DNA of 64,000 nucleotides from Anodontia alba (lineage: Eukaryota > Mollusca > Bivalvia > Lucinida > Lucinidae). Location: assembly GCA_964016985.1 (NCBI GenBank), contig OZ024829.1, positions 74,351,610 through 74,415,609 on the forward strand, written 5' to 3'. Below the pieces are notes generated by a model, which was not told the DNA's origin, made no database searches, and worked only from the letters and a program-made list of their open reading frames with translations. The position numbers and the translations under genes were made by a program. Positions 34,301 to 46,300 of this stretch are shown here, piece after piece; the stretch's first letter is position 1; every line of letters starts with the position of its first letter.

Positions 34301-37300
34301 ATCAGCAGGGCGACCTGGCCTTGGGTCATCTTCTAAGGAGTCTCACCCACGTTTGAATTCTGCTGACCACTTTGCCACTGTGGAATACTTTGGGCTACTA
34401 TCACCATACACATCAGCCATGTGCAAATGGATTTCTTTGGCTATTGCACCCTCCCTAGTGAGGAACTTTATGACTGCTCTGAACTCAATATTCTGACTTT
34501 CCATTTTTGCCTATGGGTATAGGGTTTCAAACAAAAAGTAAGAGCAAAAAATGTACGTGTTGACTGAACGGCTGCTATCATTCAACTGACAAAGGTTTGC
34601 ACTGCACAAAAATGAAAAAAGAAATCTTGGATTGTACAGAAATATACCGAGTTCTACGAACTTATTGAACTGCCCTCGTAATATGACCCATCTTTTGACA
34701 GGCGCATAAAAAATCAGTGAAGACATATGGAATGGACACAACCTCACTATATGAAAAAAAAACAAGAGGCCCATCGGCCACAATACTCACCTGAGTTAAC
34801 TGCTGTAAGTTAATCAGGCCATTTACTCATCCTTCCCTATCAGCCTGTCAAGTTTTAAGGCAATGGTTTAAACAGCTTTTGAGATATCTTGCTTACAAGG
34901 TTAAAATGCTGAACTTTTCAAAGGGCCATAAGTCAAAAGAAAATCAGATTTTTTTCAAAGTTAATTGAGTCATCTACTTATCATCACCTATCAGGGCATT
35001 AAGTTTCAATACAACAGCTCAAATAGTGTTTTTTTGGGGTTTTTTTAGATATCTTTGTTACAAGATTTCATTGCATTTTTTTGCGAGGGGCATAACTAAA
35101 TAAGATAGCTTGTGAAAAGTATGGTGTCATGGCTTGAGATATGTTGATTAAATGCTACCATTTTGTTTGTTTGTTATGGAAAAACTTTAAAGTAGGAAAT
35201 TTGTGAAACACCAGCAGGAAAAGAAGACCATGTGAGGTACCAGCAGGGAAAGAAGACACTGTGAAGCACCAGCAGGGAAAGAAGATCCTGTGAAGCCCCA
35301 GCAAGGAAAGAAGACCCTGCAGAGCTTGTTTCTTGTCACTTTTTAGCTCTGGCTGCCATTTTGTTCAGCCTAGTGGAACCATTTTAGCAATTTTGGTAAA
35401 AAGACATAAGAGGAACATATCTGTGAAATATTTTGAAATCAGGCCACTGGCCGTGAAGGAGACGTCCTTTAAAGAGAACCATTTTAGCAATTTTGGTAAA
35501 GGGGCATCAGAGGAACATTTCTGTGAAATTACTTTGAAATCAGGCCACTGGCCACGGAGATGTCGTTTAAAGGTTTTCTATTTTTAGTTCTGGCAGCATT
35601 TTGTTCGGTGGGGCAGAACCCTTTTAGCAATTGTGGTAAAGGCCCATAGGAGGAACACGTCTATGAAATTACTTTTAAATCGGGCCACTGGCCGCGGAGA
35701 AGATGTCTTTTAATTTTAGCTCTGGCCGCCATTTTGTTCAGCCAAGCAGAACCATTTTAGCAATTTTGGTAGAAGGCCACTGGAGGAACACTTCTGTGCA
35801 AATATTTTGAAATCGGGCCATCGTCTAAGGATGAGATGTTGTCTGAAAATGTTTCTTTTTATAGCTCTGGCAGCCATTTTGTTCAAAGGAGGGGAACCAT
35901 TGTGGCCATCTTGGAATTCAAATCAACAAGATTTTAGCTTGTTTTAACCCAGAGGTCATCCTGTTGCTACAGAGCAAGTTTCCGCTCAAATGGACCAAAG
36001 ATTTGGGAAGAGATGTCGAAAATTGATTTTCAAGATGGTGGCTGTGGCGGCCATCTTGAATTTTCGGTTGGCTCAGTTTTAGCTATTTTGTGTCTACTAG
36101 GCGCCCTAATGCTGCTCATCAAGTTTCAATTTAATTGGATTATAGAGATGGCCAAAATATTAATTCTCAACATTTTTCCCATATAAATGTATATGCCATA
36201 AAAAGGTCAAACGTTAAGGTAGGACCATCATTTTCTCAATTTTGGTAGACCTTTTGTTCCCGATGATTTGGGCAAAGATTAGGCCCCAGGGCTTATTTGG
36301 TTCTGGAGAAGAAGATTTTTAAAGGTTTTTACTATATATTATGGGCATGGCAGCTATCTTGGTCAATGCACCGCAACCATTTTAGCACTCTTTCAATCCC
36401 CTGCTCCAAGGAGACTCCACATGAAATTTAAGCAACACTGATCCAGTGGCTTCAGAGAAGAAGTTGTTTGTAATTCTCAAAATTTTTCCCATACAGATGT
36501 ATGGGGCCCATACAAATGCACAGGGAAGCAAACTCGACCTTGCCGTAAAAAGGTCAAACAGCAATGTATGACCATCATTTTAGCAACTTTGGTAAACTTT
36601 CCCTAATGACTTGTGCAAAGATTCAAGGCATCCTCGGTTCAGATTTTTAAAGGTTTTTACCATATATGGGCATGGTGGCCATTTTGGTCAATGGACCCAA
36701 TCATTTTAGCAATCTTTCGTTCCCCCAACCTAAGGAGGCTCCATATGAAATTTGAGTAAAATTGGCTCAGTGGAACACATATTCAAGTGGTTCAAGCTTT
36801 GAATTTACTGGGTATTTTGAATAAATTTTATATTCTTGAGTTTCTACCATTTTACTGGAACTAGCAGCATCTATCTAATTTTTTTTTTTTTTCAAATGAA
36901 ACTTTCAGTTTTGATCGCAAGGCACTTCTAATGAGTACCCACATCACGTTTGTGGTCAAATGGAAAAAAATTATCAATATTTATGGACAAAAAAATCTAA
37001 CAGCTGTGGCTAAAATATATACATTTTATACTGATGGGTTACTGAAAGAATTGCAAGTATTGAAAGAAGTTATAAAATGAAGGCAAAATAGTCTTCCAAA
37101 TATTATTCTTTTAGTTTTTGAAACTGGTAAAAATACAGTACTGAACCAAAGTATTCAGATAGACAGGCCTAAGCAAAGAGTGTAGACACGGATCAGATGC
37201 CACAGAATGATCAGTCTAAAATGTTTGCCACTCATCCAACAATTTTTAGACAGAACAACAGGTAGTCAAATGAACCTGTTAAAATATTAGAGCTAGCTTA

Positions 37301-40300
37301 GTAAGGTGCCTGTATGTTTAGGGTAAATACAGCAACAAAGTTTGAATATTGAAAGCACTATGATGCAATGTAACGGTTCCTGTCAGCTGGCTGTGTAGCC
37401 GGATTTCTGTACATGTAGGATTGCCATTTCTCACATCATATATAGTACTCACCTTAATCCCATTGCAGAAATACAAGGATAAACACAACGTCATAACTTT
37501 ACTCATGAAAACATTCTGATTTTCATAGAATACAAAGTCCCCTTTCATTAGTGTTTCTTCTTCTTTCGTTTTCTGAAAGAAACATCAGAAAGGCACAGTA
37601 TTATCCTAGTGCTCTGATTTATAATACTTAAAATAGCACAGCACTCTGTGTGTGGGAGGTAATGGGTTTTATCTCCTTCAGGATCTAACTACCCTCAATA
37701 ACATTACTTTAAAATACCTAGATGAAATATATGCTTCTAACCATCATCTAGACCCAACAAAATATCTATGGAAATTTGGCAAAAATCTGCTTCCTGGTTC
37801 ATGAGATATTGCACAGACAAGAATAGACCTCCTTGAGATCTTAACTAGATGTGTAGCTCTACAATTTATTCTATCATAATGATGCTCTTTAGGACAACAG
37901 CTACATCATAGCACATGTAACAGACGATCTTAGCTTGGAAATCCAAGCAGATACAGACAACATGTATCTATATGCTTTACTTTCAAGTAGAAGCTTAATA
38001 CATCCGTACAGATCTCTATGAGATGCTAAATCACAAAGTCCAGATCTACAATTCATGCTGTCACAACAATCTTTATTAGAACCCTACACTCCTTATCAAA
38101 TTGATACTTGTTCTAAGATTTAAACAAGTCCAGTTTACTATCCGATCTGTTCATGTGTCTAAAAACTACTGGATGACAGGCAAACATTGTAGACCCTGGT
38201 AAGATACTACATTCTGATATGAATCTACAGTTTGCTTGGATCATCTAAGCCAGAAAACCCAAGCAGATACGGCCAACCTATCACAAGGTGTTCTCTAAGA
38301 AGTCCCCTAAAACTGAAGAAGCGGACATATGGTAAGATGCCATCTTTGAGGGCAGTCAGCTATGGTTGTGGTATAATAAAAGTGATGCAGGATGTTTTGT
38401 TTGAGATGACAAAGAGGTCTTGACACTTTCTACTGACAAACATCCTGCAGTAAATGTGTATCAGCATGATCACTGCTGACATGGCACAATAGTGACATGA
38501 TCATAGGAATTCATGCAAGAATCAGATTGTCTCTATTCCTAACACTCTCAGATTGTCTCTACAATCAATGCTGACATGAAACAATAGTGACATGATTATA
38601 GGAATTCTTACAAGAATCAGATTGTCTCTATTCCTAACACTCTCAGATTGTCTCTATGATCACTGCTGATAATACACAATAGTGACATGATCACTGGAAT
38701 TCTTGCAATAATCAGATTGTCTCTGTTCCTAACACTCTCAGATCATCTCTATTCCTACCATTCAGATTGTCTCTAGTCCTAACTCTCTCAGATTGTCTCT
38801 ATACCTAACACTCTAAGATTGTCTCTATTCCTAACACTCTAAGATGGTCTCTGTTCCTAACATTCTCAGATTGTCTCTATTCCTAACACTTTCAGATAGT
38901 CTCTATTCCTAACACTCAGACTGTCTCTATTCCTAACACTCTCAGATTGTCTCTATTCCTAACATTCTCAGATTGTCTCTATTCCTAACACTCAGACTGT
39001 CTCTATTCCTAACACTCTCAGATTGTCTCTATTCCTAACACTCAGACAGTCTTTATTCCTAACACTCAGATTGTCTCTATTCCTAACACTCAGATTGTCT
39101 CTATTCCTAACACTCTCAGATTGTCTCTATTCCTAACACTCAGACTGTCTCTACCCTAGATTGTCTCTATATCTAATACTCTCAGATTGTCTCTAATCCT
39201 AACACTCAGATTGTCTCCGTTCCTAACACTCTCAGATTGTCTCTATTCCTAACACTCTCAGATTGTCTCTTTTCCTAACATTCTCAGATTATCTCTATTC
39301 CTAACACTCTCAGATTGTCTCTATTTCTAACACTCTCAGATTGTCTCTATTCCTAACAATCTCAGATTGTCTCTATTCCTAACAACCTCAGATTGTCTCT
39401 ATTCCTAACACTCTCAGATTGTCTCTATTTCTAACACTTGCAGATTGTCTCTAATCCTAACACTCTCTGTAATGCAGACATAGCATGTTAACCCTTAAAG
39501 CACTAACCACAACTAAGACAGAGGACACTCTCAAATACTTTTATTTTTCAGAGAAAAATAAGGTTTAACATTTTCTCTGAAAAATAACAAAATCAATTTA
39601 AGGCTGTTGTTTGCTACAAATTAGCTTAGCTATAGAGCAAAGGCTCCATATATCGACACCTTTAGTGTTACTGTTTGTCTAAATCTTATCTTGAAAGATA
39701 GGTTCTTTTAACCGACACCCTTTAGTTAAACAGCATTGTATTGACTAAATGTGATGTTGTAGACAAGTTTACCGCAAATTATAACCAATCAAATGAATCC
39801 ATAGTCATACGGGTGAGGACCCTATTACCGACATCTGTCTCCTTTTATCGACACCCCTACAGTTTTAAAGAATATGGTAACAAATAACCTGTTGAACATC
39901 AGAAATTAACATGAAAACATCTTTTATTATTAAACAATATTCTTTTAGCAATATAACAGAAGCAGCCTTAGATACCATAACAAGTTCAAAATCACCTGCA
40001 GTTCATTTGAAGTTTATACAAGGTGAGTAACATACGTTATAAAATAGAATGAAAAAAAAAACTATGTTGTGGTGAAAAGCATCCTTCAAATTGGTAAGTT
40101 GCCCTCGTTTCACATTTCGTTGTTCTGACAAAACCAGGACAAGCTCAGAGACAGTAGCAGGCAACAAGGCATTTGTATTGGCAAACTTGATGCATAACCG
40201 TATTGTTATTGTTGTAAACACTCGTGTACAATTACTTTAAAAAGATAAGATAATCAAAATATTGTACCCGAGTGTTCTCAACGGTGACAGTATGGCAGTA

Positions 40301-43300
40301 ATCAAAACTGCAAATATAGGGACTTCCATTCTTGACTTATTCTATTTTTAATCAAAACAACAAAAATAATAAATACTTTGAACAGACCCGTCTTGAAAAA
40401 ATAATCTTTTCACTATTTTCTATGGCGTAGCTTTCGCCCCTTATTAAAATTGGATGATCAGTACACAATATTTTTTCCAATTAGGCAGCAAGGCAAAAGG
40501 AGCTATTCCTAGCAGCAGTATTAAGCCTATGTTGGCAGAATTGTAACATTCGACAAGGAAGTGTCACCGGGTATGGTACCATACCTGGAAACCCAGGATC
40601 TCCGGGCACTGTACCGTACCTGGAGACAATCCATGTAGGACTGTCTCCAGGTGCGGCAGTACATAAAAGGCCTTTACAACTTCTAAGTTTTTTAAGTTGC
40701 ATATATTAAAGCATTTAAAAGAATATTCTTTATTTTTCTGCAGTTTACTGAATCACTACTGTATTCCATGTCTTCTGCAGACGAGATTAATGTACAAAAG
40801 GTATTACTCTCGTCATATATATTAAATGGTTAAATATGTGTTAACGAATTCTGCACCGGGAATAATACGGTTATGAAATTATTCAGTTATAATCAATTAT
40901 CATCAATATTATTATTATTCCCATTGCAGAATTTGTTACATCTATCTAACCATGTGTACAGGTAGTTCTTGGCATTCCATAGGTTTTGGCCGTGGCTTTT
41001 TTGCTCATAGTCCCAGAAAGTACCATATGCATGGCCATGGCAGTTTGCTCTGGCCTGTATTGTACAGGTAGGTGTCGATAAAAGGAGCCTATGTCAGATG
41101 TTGGATCTTAATATCAACACCCACAGAATCATGTTACTCAAATACAACTCTGTTCTAAAAGCTATTAAAGAACAGTTTCTATGCAACAATATTATATTTA
41201 ACTGCTGAAAAGCAAATCAAGTACAACTCTGTTCTAAAAGCTATTAAAGAACAGTTTCTATGCAAGAATATTACATTTAACTGCTGAAAAGCAAATATTC
41301 ACTATTCTGACATGGCACAAAATCTCAAAATCATCATGAACACTCACCTTACAGACGCTGATAATATTCTCGCACAAAAAAATCTGCTCATGTTTCTGTC
41401 CTCCAAAACATTCAAAATGATCGTTGATGACATTATCAATGATGGAAAAATACCACGAGTAAGATCATGTTTGAAAATGCCAATTAGAAGCAATTTAAAC
41501 CGTAATTGGAAAAGGGGTGTCGATATATGGACCATGTCCGCATTAGGAACTTTTGCTCTATTGCTTTTCATCGGGTTATAGCATGTGTCCAGTCTGTAGT
41601 AGGTTTGTTTGCTCTTCCTCTGCTGTCATTGCTAGTCTATGTTCCCTGATTGTGGCTCTTCCTGGACATATTCTAAACTATTTTGATTAAAAATTTCACA
41701 TTGCTCTGCAAGCAAAACCATGATTTCATTCTTTATATCATCTCCCTGAGAATACAACAACTTAAGACCAGAACTTTGATGGATCTAGAGATCTAGATAA
41801 AGGTAAACATGTAAACATTTTGTATTGTGTGCAGATACATCATACAAAAGCAGTACCCCAAAATATCTGTGTTTCCTTTTCTTTCACTATTATATTACTT
41901 TTTGTTACTTGAACATATAACTACCGAAACAAAAATCCAAATATAAGAAAAGTCAGCTGTTCCTAGTTTGATCCAAAGCGCTACTGAAAATTACATTACT
42001 AAACTAGCAAAACTATTGCTTATGAGATAGTCTGCTAACTGGACATCAGTGAACACCAACTTTGGACTAAAATGTTGGTCATTGTTGTTAACATCATTTT
42101 TTTTTTTTTTTTTTTTTTATAAGATGTAGTTCAGGTTTTAACTTTGAATCTGCTCCAATAAATCCAGTTATCCTAACAACTGAAGTACCAGTCAAAATTG
42201 TAGCAGATAATAACCTACTTGTTTTTTTTTTTTTTGTTGTTGTTTTTTTTAAGAAAGTAAGGATTGATATTGCATATGAATGAAATGTCAAGCCTTATTT
42301 TCTCTGAAAAAAACAAATAAATACAATGTATTTCGAAATGTCATCTGCTGCATTGTGACTGACACTTTAAGACACTTTAAGAGTAAAATAATTTATTTGC
42401 AGACTGTGAATATGCATGTATTACAGAAGCTGATGGAATAAACAGTGTAGACTCTGATCAGACTCTTCCTTTGCTCCATTTACACCCACAGATGTTACTG
42501 GATATGCTTGTAAGAAGATTGATTGTGTTGGGGTTTAACGACACGTCAACCCTTGTGGGTCATTTTGTGTCGTCTCCCAGAGAAAGGGATGAGATAGAAT
42601 ACTAATGGAGATGAAAGAGAGGGATGGGGAAGAAAGAGGAACAGGAATGAAAGTGAATAAACAAAAGAAATAAAAACATTCCCCCCTCTACCCTTACCTG
42701 CTACAAGGATAGCAGGCCTTGCCCAACTGTAAGCCAGTATCAATTGTTTGTTTGAGGTTTTACGGCCCAGTCAACCCAATGAGGTCATGTCGAGCGTGGT
42801 CAGTTTACCTAACCACACGTTTACTGGGCAGGCTTAGTCCTCTAAGTGGTTAACCAGTATTGTGCACATTCTTTCACAAGAAACTGACAACTGCCCTTCT
42901 TGAATCAGCAGAAGGGAGAGAATGACCGTAGAAAATACGGTCATTCTCTCCAATTGGATGCCCCGGTGACGTAAGATACACGACACCTTCTCCACACCCA
43001 ACCATCCCATGCTTGTAAGAAGAACCTAGCAACTATTGTAAAACAACTATTGTATGAGGGAGATAGTAAGTATTAATTACCATAAGGCCATAAGGCAATA
43101 TTCTCTGTTTCCCTCATACAATAGTGTTTTTTATACTTACCACAACATATTTGGAAATCAAACCATTTACTGAAAGCCACAGGATCAATAGTGGAGACAT
43201 CCATGTAAAGATGGTTTCAGCAGCAAATGTATTCAGATGTATTAGCATGGTTGGTAAAATCTTGTTGTCCCAGTTCCCATGGAAACCAATAAAAGCTGCT

Positions 43301-46300
43301 TCAAATCTTATTGATGGAATGGTTGCTTGGTGTCCAGTAGCGTAGAAGAAATTGGTTGAAAGTAAGGTGACAATTATGACTGCTAGACCCAAGAAATCTG
43401 AATTTAATCAAAACAGATCATTACTATGAGAAGTGGAGGTCCACATACTGTTTTTCTTGCAGATTTCTAAACGCTATCATCAGTCAGACTTTGAGACTCA
43501 AGGCCATGTGTGAAATTGTGTGAAAAAAGAGTTAAACAGTACATGCATTCTGACAGTATTTTTTTTCAGTAAATACATATTTGTCTTGATCCGATTGTAA
43601 TAATAATTTCTAGCATTACAAACACTTTTTGCTATAATTCTGCACGACATATGATCATCTTAAGCTGTATAAGCTCACCAAACTGGGTTTGGCTCCTTCA
43701 ATCATTTCAGAATGGCCCAGATATGGTATTTGTACTGAGGGTCAATATTCTGCAATATTACATTTCAAAAACCTGTGTTTTAGTCCCAAAATACATTTGT
43801 ACATGTATCATCCTAAATATACAATGTCATAACATTTGACAAAGTTGTTTCACACAGCACTGTTGAAGTTTGATGCAACTTGGGCCTCTGGAAACTAAGA
43901 TATAAGGCTAACACTGAAAACTTTATTGTTTACAAAAGTAGGTTATTCTGACCTATTTCTATGAAAGGTGACTTGGAGTGGTGGTATGTATGCACTGATG
44001 AACTTTAATGAGACTTGGGCCTAGGGAAACCCAGCTATGAGGTTGATAGTGAAAACTTAACCAGATGTTCTTCTGCTTAAAGCAGGTCACAGTGACCTAG
44101 TTTTGTGGGAGGTGACCTAAAGTAGTGAGATACATATATTTATCGGGCTGGATGAGACTCAAGTCATTGTGAGTAAAGATATGAGACTGATTGTGAAAAT
44201 TTAACCAGGTGTTAATTTTCGGGAAAATAGGTCACAGTGACCTTGTTATATGGGATATGACCTCAAGTGTTGGATACATATATTGATGAAGTTTGATGCA
44301 ACTCAGCCTATATAAGCAATGAAACGAGTCTGATCCTGAAAACATATCTGGATGTTAATTTTGCAAAAACAGGTCACAGTAACCTAGTTTCATGGGAGGT
44401 GATCTGGCAGGCTGAGGTGCTTGCAATGATGTTCAATGAAACTCAATTGTATGGAAGCCAAGATATTAGACTTATCCTGACAACAGATGAAATATTTTGA
44501 GAATGGTCACAGTGACCTATAGTTTAAGGGAAGATGACCTGGAATGGTGGGGGAATGTATTGATGAAGACTGACGTCACTCTTTCCAATAGTCAATATAC
44601 AAGTGAGTATATAAATGTGGATAGATGGAATACATTGACAGATATATGGATGAAAAATTAGAAATAAATGTAATCATAGTGTAGATTTTATTTTCTTGCA
44701 CAGCAGGTAAGGAAATCCTGGATTGTATCTTGGGATAGAAATTCTTATCCTACTCAGGGTGAAAAAAAGAAAAAAGAGAATTCTCATGTGTTTGATGTGT
44801 ACAGATTGTATAGGACGTCTGATACGCAATCATTAAGGTTGACGTCACTGAATGTAATGTCATTTAACCTCACAGTAATGTCATCACAATATGGTGGATA
44901 TCAGCAATCGAAATGACTGTGAATTGACAGGTATGCAAGAAGAAAATATCATGGGTTTGAGGGGTACATAAAAAAATCCGTTCCCCAGGATCACATTCTG
45001 GCACCACTCAGCAAGCCTTGTGATGCCAGACAGTGACCCCACACCGCCCCTCCCGCCCCACCCTCCACCCCCCGAGATGGATTTTTCTATCTACCCTCAC
45101 ACCCATGATAGATTCTTATATTCTGATCCATCAGGATCACTGAACTGTTTTTGGGTACGTGAAAATATGGCTCTGTTCAACACACTGCTAGAGAGCATGA
45201 GCTATATTGCATTCTTCATTACTGTTCATGAACAGACTCAATAAATCAGTCTGCTTTTTCAACTTATTGACATGTTCCTTGCTTCCAAATGAAACATGAT
45301 TTAACTTCACAAGTGATGTTAAGTGCAATGCAGTGGAGGTAAAACTTCTCCCCATACTCCACTGACGTGTAAACTTTTAGATCACTGAGCTGGTTTATTA
45401 AATGTCAAAATCTGTCTGCTCAACACATGACTATAGGGTGCAAGCAGGTTTCATTCTACATAATTGTTCATGAACAAATTTAATGAAACCATGTCTGCTA
45501 TTTTTCATTCATTCATGTGTTTCTGGCATCCAAATAATCACTCTTTACAGAACATACAGTTGAACCTCGTTATCTCGAACTCGCTTATTTCGAATTACAG
45601 CTTATCTCGAAGTGAAAATCTGGTCCCTGTTTTAACATGAAACTATGACAACAGGTAACAAAATAATGTGGAAAAGAGGAGAAATTGCTCCTAAGGAGCA
45701 ATTTCTCCTCTTTTCAACATTATCTTATATATATATTTCTAACTTTAGGAGTCAAATTACACATTCATTTGTTAAATGTGGTTGTTCAATTCAATGTTTT
45801 CCTCACTCTCTCAACTCTGATATGTCTAGGTGCGGATATCTCGAAGTGTTTCAGTGAGTCCCTTGGAATTCGAGCTAACGAGAGTCGACTGTATTTAACT
45901 TCACTGCAGCTGGTGTTAAGTGTTCTGCGACAACCAGAAATGTTTTCTCGTATTATATCATGGTGTAGACTGTATTTATTACTAAGCTAGCTTTATGTAA
46001 TTAAGAATCAAAGCATGACAGCACTGCTGGGTCAATAGTCTCTGAGTGTAGGCTGTGAAAATGGTCCTGAAAGGGGACTTAAGACTGTTTCATTCAATCC
46101 TTAACTTCCAGTAATTTAAGCAAACAGTGTAGACCCTGATCAGACTGCTGTCTGTGGCATCTGATCTTGGTCTGCACTGTTTGCCAATGTCCCAGCATTA
46201 AGCTCAGTCCAAGTTTTTCAGATAACCCTCTTTGATGTCTGAAGTCACAGCAACATGAATAGCATGGCTATAAATAAACCTTACCTGGATTTTGTACAAA

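Noticed and set aside
40481..40702. Collagen-like GDPGFPG reading frame on the minus strand
   Set aside because: Only one or two Gly-X-Y triplets, no splice context, and it is inside a TIR element; palindromes such as GGTATGGTACCATACC explain the pattern.
41312..41581. 89-codon plus-strand ORF
   Set aside because: It runs through the right terminal repeat of the 39631-41566 element, so its C-terminus is repeat sequence; no known domain.
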